Assembly: GCF_015472005.1 (NCBI RefSeq)
Contig: NZ_BMAQ01000005.1
Coordinates: 1-64,000, forward strand
Reading direction: 5' to 3'
DNA length: 64,000 bases
Origin: Insulibacter thermoxylanivorax
Lineage (GTDB): Bacteria > Bacillota > Bacilli > Paenibacillales > DA-C8
The position numbers were made by a program, and so were the translations under genes. Below are positions 15,100 through 24,356 of this stretch, piece after piece. The first letter of the stretch is position 1. Each line of letters begins with the position of its first letter. The notes under the pieces were generated by a model. It worked only from the letters and a program-made list of their open reading frames with translations, had not been told where the DNA came from and did not search any database.

Positions 15100-16932
15100 A
15101 TGAGGGGACTGGCGGTTCTGAAGAAACTGTATCGCAGATCACCGATCTCACAGAAGCTGTTCATTGCCTTCAGCGGGTTGATCGTCATACCTGCGATCCT
15201 GGTATCGTTCCTGTTCATTCGCACCCAAGAGATGCAGATCTACAAGGATGCGATGACTGCTGCCAACAGCCATGTTTCCCGCTTGAACGAACAGATACGA
15301 AGCAGGATGAACATGATTGAAAGCGTTTCCTCAATGGCGCTGGCGCAGAAAGCCTTCCTCGATTTCATCCACTCGAATATGCGTGAGGACGGTCTCCGTT
15401 TGGTGAGATTCAGGCAGAATGAATATGAACATATGCATAATATCATTCGCAGTCTTGAGATGATCGAAGCGCTCAGCTTCTACGTGGATAATCCCGATCT
15501 CCATGAGATCTGGCCGGAGATCTATCATTATGAGCGGTTCGAGCCGCAGGATTTCTGGCAGGTACTGCGGGAAGAAGGAGGGGCGGCGTACCGGCTGTTT
15601 GCCCTCCAAGACGGCGAACAGACGATGGCCTACTATCGCTTAGTGCGTCTGAGAGGGACGGAGCACCATCCGACGATGATGGAGATTCGTATTCCGCACA
15701 GCAAACTGTTCTACGATCTGCTCGAGGCAAACGGCGGGAATTGGTTCACTGTGGTGCTCGACGGTGTAAATCCTGAGCGAGCGATCTACGACCCCGCCCA
15801 TCCGTTTGTCCAACATGCTGACCGTGATCTTGGCAATATTCTGAAGGCGCTCCACAAGGAGATGGATGTACTGCAGACAGAAGATCCGGTGAAAGCGGAA
15901 GTGGCAGACCAGATCTATTATGCCGTCTATCGCTATATAGCGCCGCTGAATGCCTATGTCGCCGATATCGCTTCCCACCAGGTGCTGATGCAAGGCCCGC
16001 GGAATATGTATGCGCTTGTTATCGCGATCACCTGTACGGTGCTGTTGTTGATGCTGCTGCTCGTCTCCCATACGATGCGCCGGATCTTCCGCCGCCTCGA
16101 CGGCGTTCTCGCTTCGATGCGCCGCGTGCGGGAAGGGGATCTGAATGCGAAGATCGCCATCGATCTGGATGAGCAGGAGAGCGGGGATGAGATCGATGAA
16201 GTAGCAGTCAGTTACAATGCGATGCTGGATGAGATCCAGCGGCTGATGACGCAAGTGATCGACAAGCAGCTCGTCGCCAAAAACGCCCAACTGCACTCCC
16301 TGCACTCCCAGATTAACTCCCATTTCCTCTACAATGCCCTGGAGTCGATTCGCATGCTGGCCGAAGTGGAACGCCAGCCCGTGATTGCCGATGCCTTGGT
16401 CTCCTTGGGATCGCTGATGCGCTACAGCATGAAATGGCGGAGTGATACCGTCGCCTTGCATGAAGAGCTGACGAACATTCGGAACTATATCAAGTTCATG
16501 AACTTCATGGAGGGCGGGCAGATTCGCCTCCAGGAGAATATTCCGCAGGAACTCATGACCTATGCGATCCCCAAGATGTGCATGCAGCCGATCGTTGAGA
16601 ATGCCGTTCATCATGCCGCACCCAAAGGCGGCAGCGTGCAGATCGAGATCACGGCTTGGGTAGAGAAGGGCAGCGTGCTGCTCATTGAGATCCGCGATGA
16701 CGGAAGGGGGATCGATCCGCCGCTGCTGGCGAATATACAAGCAGCGCTGGCAGGTTCCGCCGAAGCGCCGATCATCGCGAGCAAGAACGGATTGGGACTG
16801 GAGAACGTACATAAGCGTCTGCAGCTTCATTATGGACCGGACAGCGGTCTGACGATCGACAGCGTGAAGGACGCTTATACCTGCGTGACCATACGCCTGC
16901 CTTGGGAAAATGTAAACTTAGGGGGTTGGTAA
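15100..16932 (+). CDS. YesM-like sensor histidine kinase
   Basis: A 610-residue membrane kinase. Helix 1 is at about 21-41, an extracellular sensor domain spans 42-300, helix 2 is at 303-323, and a HAMP-like linker follows. The His_kinase domain has phospho-acceptor H408 in QINSHFLYN, and the ATPase domain shows ENAVHHA, DDGRGID and NGLGLENVHKRL. It is paired with the YesN-like regulator that starts 2 bases after its stop. Such pairs normally control the neighbouring ABC transporter and glycosidase genes in response to sugar. ATG 15100 has GAGGAGG 8 bases upstream. A cre-like sequence lies inside its 5' coding region (15317-15332). Confidence 0.92.
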   Translation: MRGLAVLKKLYRRSPISQKLFIAFSGLIVIPAILVSFLFIRTQEMQIYKDAMTAANSHVSRLNEQIRSRMNMIESVSSMALAQKAFLDFIHSNMREDGLRLVRFRQNEYEHMHNIIRSLEMIEALSFYVDNPDLHEIWPEIYHYERFEPQDFWQVLREEGGAAYRLFALQDGEQTMAYYRLVRLRGTEHHPTMMEIRIPHSKLFYDLLEANGGNWFTVVLDGVNPERAIYDPAHPFVQHADRDLGNILKALHKEMDVLQTEDPVKAEVADQIYYAVYRYIAPLNAYVADIASHQVLMQGPRNMYALVIAITCTVLLLMLLLVSHTMRRIFRRLDGVLASMRRVREGDLNAKIAIDLDEQESGDEIDEVAVSYNAMLDEIQRLMTQVIDKQLVAKNAQLHSLHSQINSHFLYNALESIRMLAEVERQPVIADALVSLGSLMRYSMKWRSDTVALHEELTNIRNYIKFMNFMEGGQIRLQENIPQELMTYAIPKMCMQPIVENAVHHAAPKGGSVQIEITAWVEKGSVLLIEIRDDGRGIDPPLLANIQAALAGSAEAPIIASKNGLGLENVHKRLQLHYGPDSGLTIDSVKDAYTCVTIRLPWENVNLGGW

Positions 16933-16934
16933 GG

Positions 16935-18506
16935 GTGTTCAACCTGTTGATCGTGGACGATCAAGCCCATATTCGTGAAGGTCTGAAGACGATGCTGCGC
17001 CGGTTCCCGCTGCCCTTGGATCATATCTATGATGCTGCAAGCGGTGTTGAGGCCCTGCAGATCTTGCGGGAAAGGGATATCCAGCTCGTTCTCACCGATA
17101 TCAAGATGCCGGATATGGACGGGCTGGAGCTGATGGCTCGCAGCAGGGAAGCACGGCTCGAGGTCGATTTCCTGATCATCAGCGGGTACGGCGAGTTTGC
17201 CTATGCTCAGCGGGCGATCGAGCTCGGCGCTAAGGGCTATCTGCTCAAACCCGTGAAGCGGGAGGACCTTCAGACTTCGATCGAGCATGTGTTGCAGGAA
17301 GTGATGACGCGGCGCGAACTTTCGCGGAATATGCAGGATCTCACGCAGCGGGCGATGGATACGGAGCGGAAGGAACTGCGTCTGTTCATGCAAGGAGCAG
17401 CTTATGATGAAGCTTGGATGCAGACGGCTGAATCCTGGTATCCCCAGCTTTGGCGGCATTACCGCTTGGTGTTGCTGCGCGAAGAGCGCTGGATTAATCA
17501 GCCGGGCTCGCTCAGCATCCATGGCATGGAATCGATCGCTTATCGTGTCTACGGCAGACAGCGCTGTCTCTGCCTGCAGCACCATCCTCATCTGATCCTG
17601 GTCGTTGCCGGAGACCAGGTGCCGGAGGCACTGCCTTCTGCACTGCACCATGATCAGATTCGAGCGGTTGCGATCATGACGGATCCCGTGCAGGGATTGA
17701 AACAGCTGCCCAAGGCTTACGAGCAATTGATGGACCTATACCAACACAGCTATTTGTTTCCGGAGCAGCGCTGCCTTCTGCCGCAGCATATCGCGGGGCT
17801 CGCGCAGCAGTGGGAGCTTCCCTATGAGGAGATCTATGCTCTGTTTCAGCTGATGGGGACGGATAACAACGGGCTGATCGCTGAGAAGATCTCCAAGATT
17901 TTCTATAAGAAAAGCCTTCAACGCTATCACATTCACTATACCTTGCAGGTCTGCCGTGCCGTCGTTGAGCTGATCGAAGAGTATGAACGGGTGATTCGGC
18001 CCTATATGGGAGAAGAGACGATCGATGTCGACTGCTTGCGGAATCTGTTCGATTATCCGGGGATGCGTGACTATATCCAAGCGCTGCAGCAGCAGCTGCT
18101 TAGGTTGAACCAGTATTATTACGAATTAAAATGCAGCTACCGCAACAGTCAAGATCTGAACGCGGCGATCCGCTATATCCATGAGAACTACCACAAACCC
18201 TTGGATCTCGCGATGGTCTCTAATCATGTGTCGCTGAACTATGCCTATTTTTCCAATCTCTTCAAGAAAAATGTCGGCAAGGGTTTCACGGAATATCTGC
18301 GCGATGTGCGCATGGACAAAGCCCGCAAACTCCTGATCGAAACGGATTATAAAATCAGCGATATAGCGGCGATGGTCGGGTATGAGAGCTACAAGAGTTT
18401 CACCCGGGTGTTTCGCGACGTCATGGGCATGCAGCCCACCGAGTATCGACAGCGGATGCGCCAAAGGGGTAACGGCGCCGGCCGTTGGAAGGGAACGGCG
18501 CTATGA
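16935..18506 (+). CDS. YesN-like response regulator, receiver plus AraC DNA-binding domain
   Basis: A 523-residue cytoplasmic regulator. The receiver domain occupies about 1-120, with phospho-acceptor D55 in LTDIKMPDMDG and the switch Lys in LLKPVKRED. A long central region follows. The C-terminal AraC-type double helix-turn-helix (about 415-515) shows VSLNYAYFSNLFKKNVG and KISDIAAMVGYESYKSF. I chose GTG 16935 because AGGGGG lies 10 bases ahead and VFNLLIVDDQ is the family start. It probably activates the transporter and GH16 genes around it. Confidence 0.92.
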   Translation: MFNLLIVDDQAHIREGLKTMLRRFPLPLDHIYDAASGVEALQILRERDIQLVLTDIKMPDMDGLELMARSREARLEVDFLIISGYGEFAYAQRAIELGAKGYLLKPVKREDLQTSIEHVLQEVMTRRELSRNMQDLTQRAMDTERKELRLFMQGAAYDEAWMQTAESWYPQLWRHYRLVLLREERWINQPGSLSIHGMESIAYRVYGRQRCLCLQHHPHLILVVAGDQVPEALPSALHHDQIRAVAIMTDPVQGLKQLPKAYEQLMDLYQHSYLFPEQRCLLPQHIAGLAQQWELPYEEIYALFQLMGTDNNGLIAEKISKIFYKKSLQRYHIHYTLQVCRAVVELIEEYERVIRPYMGEETIDVDCLRNLFDYPGMRDYIQALQQQLLRLNQYYYELKCSYRNSQDLNAAIRYIHENYHKPLDLAMVSNHVSLNYAYFSNLFKKNVGKGFTEYLRDVRMDKARKLLIETDYKISDIAAMVGYESYKSFTRVFRDVMGMQPTEYRQRMRQRGNGAGRWKGTAL

Positions 18507-18642
18507 GGCGTAAAGGCGTAATCGCGGAAGCAAGCAACATAACAAAATATTGGGGTAGATCCTAAAGGATTGCACCTTACGGACCCTTTCCTCTTTCCGC
18601 TAGAATGGGGGTGAATCAACCAATCAAAGGGGGAGGGGCAAC

Positions 18643-20451
18643 ATGACACGGGATCAGAAGAAGGGTCTGCGCGGCCTGCGCAGCATCTTAAGTTTCTTCA
18701 TCGCGGTGCTGCTGGCGTTCAGCGTCATCCTCATCCCGCAAAGCGATGTTCAGGCAGCACCTGCAACGATCACTTCGATGTCCTACTTCTCGCCGGCCGA
18801 TGGCCCGGTGATCACGAGATCAGGCGTTGGTCAAGCCAGCTTCGGTTTCGTCATGCCGATTTCACTACCATGAGCCGACGCGAAATTCGTATGCGCTTAC
18901 ACCCTATGATGGTACGACTTATGCAGCGGATGAACTCGGAGCGATCGGCTTGCCGCTGCCGCGTATCGACGGACAGCCGGCGATCGCAAGTGATCTGGGG
19001 AACTTCGTCTATGAGATCTATGTGGACGGCGCTTGGGTGGATCTGGCGAACACGAGCTTGAGCGGTTTTATCTACTCTCCTAACGGCTATAATCAGATGT
19101 CCGATGCCAACCAGTGGGGATATTGGGCGGATTATATCTATGGTCTCTGGTTCCGGCCGATCCAAGTGGATATGCAGATTCGCATCGGTTATCCGCTGAA
19201 CGGCCAGCAGGGAGGAGAGATCGGGAATAATTATGTGTACTATACGTTCATCGGCAATCCCAATGCACCAAGGCCAGATGTGAGCGACCAGGAGGACATC
19301 GCCATCGGTACGCCCGATGATCCGACGATCGAAGGGTTCCATCTGATCTGGCAGGATGAATTCACTGGCACATCGCTTAATCTGAACCATTGGAATTATG
19401 AACTGGGGTACTATCTGAATGATGATCCGAACACCTGGGGCTGGGGCAACGCGGAGATGCAGCACTATACGGACAGCGAAGAGAATGTCTATGTTCGGGA
19501 CGGCATGCTCCATATCCGGGCCTTGCACGATCGCAAGTCCTTTCCGCAGGACCCGAATCGGTTCGCAGAATATTCATCCGGGAAGATCAATACGAAGAAC
19601 CATTTCTCGCTTCAGTACGGCAGAATCGATATTCGCGCCAAGCTGCCCACAGGTGATGGACTGTGGCCGGCGTTCTGGATGCTCCCAGTAGAAGATGTGT
19701 ACGGACCTTGGGCGGCATCCGGTGAGATCGATATTATGGAAGCGAAGGGGCGTCTGCCGGGATCAACCAGCGGCGCTGTACATTTCGGAGGTCAATGGCC
19801 GACGAACCGCTATATCGCTGGAGAGTATCATTTCCCTGCGGGACAGACCTTCGCCGATGACTTCCATGTATACACGATCATCTGGGAAGAAGATAATATC
19901 AAATGGTACGTCGATGGGCATTTCTTCCTCAAAGTTACGCGGGAGGAGTGGTATTCCGCAGCAGCGCCGAACAATCCCAACGCCCCCTTCGACCAGCCTT
20001 TCTACCTCATCCTGAATCTGGCTGTAGGCGGCCACTTCGACGGCGGAAGGACACCTGCACCGGAGGATATCCCGGCTGTGATGCAGGTGGACTATGTGCG
20101 GGTGTATAAGCAAGGGGAAGGGGAGCCGCCCGGTAATCCCGGCGGTGGCGGCCCCGCTGATCCTTCCGATCCCGATGAGATCATCATCGGTGATGAAGTG
20201 CGCGGCTTGAAGAAGATCGGCGATGATCTCCTGTTCTATGTCAACGGGGCGGTCTTCGCAGATCTGCACTACAGGATCAATGGCGGTACCCAGATGAATG
20301 TGGCAATGCACCATGACGGCGGAGGGAATTTCACTTATCCGGTGAATGGCTTGCAGCAGGGGGATGTCGTGGAATATTTCTTCACCTATGACCCGGGCAA
20401 GGAGCGCTTGATACCCCATGGTTCACTTATATCCATGGCGTGAGCCAGTAA
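18643..20451 (+). pseudogene. Secreted GH16 laminarinase with two compensating frameshifts
   Basis: Conceptual product: a signal peptide ending near DVQA, an N-terminal beta-sandwich carbohydrate-binding-like domain, the GH16 catalytic domain (GEIDIMEAKG, WPAFWMLP), a Gly/Pro-rich linker and a C-terminal CBM56-like domain. It is split over three frames. Near 18859 one base is extra: the first frame stops at 18871, while the downstream frame continues from HYHEPTRNSY. Near 20401 one base is missing: the main frame ends in an unrelated LIPHGSLISMA, whereas the original frame gives GALDTPWFTYIHGVSQ to a stop at 20451. The shifts are +1 and -1. Either it is a young pseudogene or both are sequence errors. 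GGGGGAGGGG precedes ATG 18643. Confidence 0.8.
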
Positions 20452-20480
20452 TTGATTAACAGTAACTTCTCAATATAAAT

Positions 20481-20530
20481 AAGGCATTGTGTACTCTGCT
20501 GGCCGCAAGTACACAATGCCTTTGTTTTAT
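20481..20530. terminator. Bidirectional terminator
   Basis: AAGGCATTGTGTACT and AGTACACAATGCCTT form a 15-bp stem around a 12-base loop, with T-rich sequence after it on the plus strand and A/T-rich sequence on the other side. It separates the GH16 gene from convergent guaD. Confidence 0.85.
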
Positions 20531-21003
20531 TAGTACTCTAACTTGTTGGGAATTTGCTTCCAGACTTCAAAGGGCTTCGTATGACCGTCTGTCGTCAACT
20601 GCTGCATCTTAATCGAACGTTCTTCCAGAGGAAGAGCGATCTGTTCGTAGATGAATTGGTCATCAAATCCAGCATCTGCTGCATCGTGTTTCGTTGCTGC
20701 GAAGTAGACCGCCTTCGGCCGCGACCAGTAGATCGCACCGATGCACATCGGGCACGGTTCGCAGCTCGAATAGATGATGCAGTCGGTCAGTTGATACGTA
20801 TTGAGATTGCGGCAGGCATCGCGGATCGCTTGTACTTCCGCATGGGCGGTAGGATCGTTCAGAGACGTCACTTGATTCCGCCCTCTGCCGACGATCTGTC
20901 CGTCTTTGACGACGATCGCCCCGAAGGGCCCGCCGGTGCCTGCATGAACGTTTTTTATGGCTAATTCAATCGTTTCTTGGATCCATTTCTCATGTGCTGT
21001 CAT
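20530..21003 (-). CDS. guaD: Guanine deaminase
   Basis: A 157-residue cytidine-deaminase-fold enzyme that converts guanine to xanthine. The zinc site is HAEVQAI plus PCPMC. The sequence follows B. subtilis GuaD closely, including GGPFGAIVVKDG, DAADAGFDD and a C-terminal NKLEY (NKKEY in GuaD). I chose ATG 21003, which aligns with the GuaD start and has GGTGGAG just ahead. A further ATG at 21021 overlaps the stop of the upstream hydrolase as ATGA and could permit coupled translation. Confidence 0.9.
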   Translation of the reverse strand: MTAHEKWIQETIELAIKNVHAGTGGPFGAIVVKDGQIVGRGRNQVTSLNDPTAHAEVQAIRDACRNLNTYQLTDCIIYSSCEPCPMCIGAIYWSRPKAVYFAATKHDAADAGFDDQFIYEQIALPLEERSIKMQQLTTDGHTKPFEVWKQIPNKLEY

Positions 21004-21017
21004 CTCTCCACCATCCC

Positions 21018-21785
21018 TCATTTAGAGATTCCTTCTATATCATAGTCGATTCGATAGGGATTTTCCACTGGTAAGCATGCAATCGCTGGTTCGGCTATGC
21101 GACGGATCGCATCAGCGACGAGTTCTGGATGGAGCTGCGGGATCATGTGAGCGATACGAGGAATGATCTGAAGCTCTGCATGGGGAATGTCCCGCTGCAG
21201 GCGCAAGGCCTGTTCCTTCGTTCCGAAGGGATCCTCTTCGCCGACGAGGACGATGACGGGTTGCTTAATCTCGGGATAACGCTTGCTGGCTTCCATGGCA
21301 GCAGGAGGGAAGGCTAGTACATCCTCGCGATTCGCCCTTAATGACGATGGACGAAGCCATGAAGCCCGTACTCGCTCTTGATATCCACCGGGGACGGCTT
21401 CTGGAGCGAAGGTCTGCTGCAACATGTTATCAGCCATCGCCTTTGCGAGCGGCGTCATCAGAAACAGGCGAAGGAAGAGATCGCCGATCAGCGGCGCAGT
21501 CATCAGCTTCGATAAGGGGTCGCCGTGTTCCGCTGGATAGCCTTCTTTGTACATCGCTGGAGCTAACAAGATGAGACCGGAAGTTTCTTGCGGATATAAG
21601 AGAGCATAGATCAGCGTCAACAGTCCGCTCCAGGAATGGCCGACAAGGATGGGCTTGTTTACCTCCAACTCTTGCAGCGCTGTGTGCAGTATGCGCGCTT
21701 GATCGAAGGGGGTCATCTTCTTGTGCGGCCGCTCGCTTCGTCCATAACCTGGTCTCTGCTTACAAAAGGGCGGTGGATTTTTCAT
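21018..21785 (-). pseudogene. N-terminally truncated alpha/beta-hydrolase
   Basis: The frame begins abruptly at PGYGRSERP, the middle of a standard alpha/beta-hydrolase. It keeps the nucleophile GHSWSG, the acid GEEDPFG and the His IAHMIPQLHPE. The first roughly 60-70 residues with the oxyanion HG motif are missing. Upstream in frame there are only about 15 unrelated residues before a stop, and no good ribosome site. The break lies next to the divergent sigK control region. It is either a remnant or a protein with an undetected frameshift. It overlaps guaD by an ATGA junction, so it may still be transcribed with it. Confidence 0.6.
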
Positions 21786-21874
21786 CTTTTGCTGTTCGTT
21801 TTCGTCGTACAGGCACGAGTAGGTACCCGCCTACATATACATGGAAGTAATCGCTTCTTGGAGGTGTGCCTTGC

Positions 21875-22576
21875 GTGTCTGGCCTGTTATCGGCAATTGC
21901 GTTATTTTTCAAACAGCTTTCGCTTCTTGTATCTTATGTGAAGAACAATGCCTTTCCCCAACCGCTGAGCGAACAGGAAGAAGAGAAGCATCTGCGCCAG
22001 ATGGCGGAGGGCAACATGCATTCGCGCAATATGCTCATCGAGCACAATCTCCGGCTGGTCGCCCATATCGTGAAGAAATTCGATAACACAGGAGAAGATA
22101 TCGAGGACCTGATCTCCATCGGCACCATCGGTCTGATCAAAGCCATCGAGAGTTTCCAGCCGGATAAGGGAACGAAGCTGGCGACTTTTGCGGCGAGATG
22201 TATCGAAAACGAAATCCTCATGCACTTACGCTCCCTCAAAAAAACGCGCAAAGATGTCTCCCTGCATGATCCGATCGGCACCGACAAGGAAGGAAATGAA
22301 ATTACCTTGATCGATATCCTGGGCACCGATACCGATGATGTCGTGGATAAAGTGCAGCTTAAGATCGAGAAGAAGAAAATCTACGGCCATCTTCATATCC
22401 TAGATCCCAGGGAGCAGGAGGTGATTCGCGGCCGCTTCGGACTGGAGGACGGCGGGGAGGAGCGAACGCAGCGCGAGATCGCGAAGGAACTCGGCATCAG
22501 CCGCAGTTATGTCTCACGGATCGAGAAACGCGCATTGATGAAGTTGTATCATGAATTTTATAAGAGTAAAAAATAG
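21875..22576 (+). CDS. sigK: Sporulation sigma factor SigK (pro-sigma-K)
   Basis: A 233-residue late mother-cell sigma factor that directs RNA polymerase to coat and cortex genes. The N-terminal hydrophobic pro-sequence ends at LLVS just before [11 protein letters not shown], the known processing site for SpoIVFB in Bacillus. Regions 2 ([18 protein letters not shown]) and 4 ([26 protein letters not shown]) are intact. The gene is continuous: no skin-type element interrupts it. I chose GTG 21875, 10 bases after GGAGG. The sequence CATATACAT at about 21831 could belong to a sigma-E or sigma-K -10 element, but the match is imperfect. Confidence 0.93.
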   Translation: MSGLLSAIALFFKQLSLLVSYVKNNAFPQPLSEQEEEKHLRQMAEGNMHSRNMLIEHNLRLVAHIVKKFDNTGEDIEDLISIGTIGLIKAIESFQPDKGTKLATFAARCIENEILMHLRSLKKTRKDVSLHDPIGTDKEGNEITLIDILGTDTDDVVDKVQLKIEKKKIYGHLHILDPREQEVIRGRFGLEDGGEERTQREIAKELGISRSYVSRIEKRALMKLYHEFYKSKK

Positions 22577-22600
22577 ACGGTAACGCAGAATGCCGGAATC

Positions 22601-22629
22601 TTGAAAAATACGGATAAATATGATATAAT
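22601..22629 (+). promoter_or_regulatory. Sigma-A type promoter of the small membrane protein gene
   Basis: TTGAAA and TATAAT are separated by exactly 17 bases, with TG one base before the -10. It lies 38 bases before the ATG at 22667. Confidence 0.65.
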
Positions 22630-22666
22630 TTAACAAAGTAGTATACAGTTGTATGGAGGAAAGGTT

Positions 22667-23011
22667 ATGGAACGCGATCCCAAGGAACCCGGATTTTTTA
22701 ATCGTTATCGTACGGCAATATTCATTTCTTCGTTAAGTGCATCCTCCATCGGGTTCTTGACTGGCTTATGGACATCGACCTATATGCTGTCAAATCTCAA
22801 AGCCGGCGAGTATCCGGAGATGCCGAAGGAGCTCATAGCACAGCAATATCAAGAGGCATTGCCTTCCGTCATCACTCAATCGATTATTTTTGGTTTAGGT
22901 GCAGGCATTTTGTTTTTGATTATGAAGCTATATCTCGAATTTAAATATAGACACGACGTGAATTTTTTTACTGAGTTTAGGCGATTCATTACCAAAGAAA
23001 CTAAGGAATAA
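22667..23011 (+). CDS. Small two-helix membrane protein, unknown function
   Basis: A 114-residue protein that I do not recognise. It has predicted membrane helices at about 18-38 and 69-89, a short loop between them and a charged C-terminus (FTEFRRFITKETKE). ATG 22667 has GGAGG 9 bases upstream. A clear promoter and a terminator bracket it, so it is an independent transcription unit and probably a real gene. No functional motif is visible. Confidence 0.75.
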   Translation: MERDPKEPGFFNRYRTAIFISSLSASSIGFLTGLWTSTYMLSNLKAGEYPEMPKELIAQQYQEALPSVITQSIIFGLGAGILFLIMKLYLEFKYRHDVNFFTEFRRFITKETKE

Positions 23012-23044
23012 TCGTTCCTGAGGGATTTAAGCTGCCGTGCACAG

Positions 23045-23093
23045 GGACTGTCCAAAAAGTCAGCGATGACTGACTGAGGGACAGTCCTTTTTT
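23045..23093 (+). terminator. Rho-independent terminator
   Basis: GGACTGTCC and GGACAGTCC form a 9-bp stem, with an inner AGTCAG/CTGACT hairpin in the loop. Six T follow. Confidence 0.85.
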
Positions 23094-23111
23094 ATCGTGA
23101 ATGAATAGATC

Positions 23112-23120
23112 TGATATAAT
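23112..23120 (+). promoter_or_regulatory. Candidate extended -10 element of dinB
   Basis: TGATATAAT, identical to the element before the sirtuin gene, lies 33 bases before the dinB start. The -35 region is poor. No obvious LexA box (GAAC...GTTC) is seen between it and the gene. Confidence 0.4.
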
Positions 23121-23153
23121 CATCGTAGACCCAAAGAACAAGGGGGTGCCGGC

Positions 23154-24245
23154 GTGGACGAACCGATTCGCAAGATCATTCATATCGATATGGATGCTTT
23201 CTATGCCTCTGTTGAACAGCGGGATAACCCATCCCTGCGCGGCAAACCCGTGATCGTCGGCGGAGCGCCGAATTCGCGCGGGGTCGTAGCGACCTGTTCT
23301 TATGAAGCAAGAGCATACGGCATTCATTCCGCCATGCCCTCATCTGCTGCCTATAAACGATGTCCGCATGCCGTCTTTATCAAACCGGATATGGAGAAAT
23401 ACAAACGCGTATCCAGACAGGTCATGGCGATCTTCCGCTCTTGTACGGATCTCGTCGAGCCTTTATCACTGGACGAGGCTTACCTTGATGTGACCAACAA
23501 CAAATGGGGCATGACCTACGCCACGGAGATCGCGAAGGAGATCAAGCGGCGAATCGCATCCGAGCTCCAGCTCACCGCATCGGCCGGCGTATCATACAAT
23601 AAATTTCTCGCGAAAGTCGGCTCCGGCTATCGGAAACCGAATGGCCTGGTTGTCATTCCGCCAAGCAGGGCGCAGCAGTTTATCGACCGGCTGCCCATAG
23701 GCAAGTTCTTCGGAGTAGGAGAAGTGACGGAGAAGAAATTCCTCAGCCTAGGCATTGAGACGGGAAGGCAGCTTAGGGAACTGAGTCGGGAGGAATTGGT
23801 TCAAATCTGCGGCAAAAAAGGCCTCACCCTCTACGAGAATGCCCGGGGGATCGATCGTCGGCCGGTGGTTCCTAACCGCCCCCGCAAATCCGTGGGCAAA
23901 GAGACCACTCTGGCTTCCGACCTGTATGCGATCGAAGATATGCTGTCGGTGATTGAGTCGCTGTGCGAGAAAGTCAGCCGCACGTTGACTGCCAACGATC
24001 GCGCCGCTCAGACGATCACTTTGAAGGTGAAGTTCAGCGACTTCCAGCAGATCACCCGAAGCATGACCGTCGAAGAGCCCATACAAGAGGCGGAAGCCAT
24101 GTATGCCATTGCACGAGAATTGATGGACAAAGTTCAATTTGAGGGGAGACCCGTGCGTCTGCTCGGAGTCTATGCATCGAAATTACGTCATATCGACGAA
24201 TTAACGAAGGATGCTCCGCAAGTGGTGCAGTTGACGCTGTTCTAA
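23154..24245 (+). CDS. dinB: DNA polymerase IV (Y family)
   Basis: A 363-residue translesion polymerase. Catalytic acids: D12 in IHIDMDAFYASVE, and D107/E108 in SLDEAYLDVT. The YEARAYGIHSAMP finger block, a helix-hairpin-helix region and the little-finger domain follow. The protein ends in QLTLF, a canonical beta-clamp binding motif. GTG 23154 follows AGGGGGTG. It is a single-gene unit followed by 690 bases of repeat-rich intergenic DNA. Confidence 0.95.
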   Translation: MDEPIRKIIHIDMDAFYASVEQRDNPSLRGKPVIVGGAPNSRGVVATCSYEARAYGIHSAMPSSAAYKRCPHAVFIKPDMEKYKRVSRQVMAIFRSCTDLVEPLSLDEAYLDVTNNKWGMTYATEIAKEIKRRIASELQLTASAGVSYNKFLAKVGSGYRKPNGLVVIPPSRAQQFIDRLPIGKFFGVGEVTEKKFLSLGIETGRQLRELSREELVQICGKKGLTLYENARGIDRRPVVPNRPRKSVGKETTLASDLYAIEDMLSVIESLCEKVSRTLTANDRAAQTITLKVKFSDFQQITRSMTVEEPIQEAEAMYAIARELMDKVQFEGRPVRLLGVYASKLRHIDELTKDAPQVVQLTLF

Positions 24246-24284
24246 GCGGTGGATGATGCGGAGTGTCCCCGTGCTGCTGCGACT

Positions 24285-24356
24285 CCAGTGATGTTTGCGA
24301 TTCCTGTGCTGTCTGCGATTCCAGTGATGTTCGCGATTCTTGTGCTGTCAGAGATT
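24285..24356. repeat. Four tandem 18-bp repeats (36-bp higher order)
   Basis: Units at 24285, 24303, 24321 and 24339 follow the pattern TCCNGTGNTGTYTGCGAT. Copies 1 and 3, and copies 2 and 4, are most alike, so the true duplication unit is 36 bp. A partial copy (CCGTGCTGCTGCGAC) precedes the first. It lies immediately downstream of dinB. Confidence 0.85.

Noticed and set aside
15640-16830. 396-codon minus-strand frame within the histidine kinase gene
   Set aside because: The kinase has intact H-box, N and G boxes on the plus strand; the opposite frame has no recognisable features.
23121-23153. LexA box controlling dinB
   Set aside because: No GAAC-N4-GTTC-like palindrome is present between the -10 element and the start codon.
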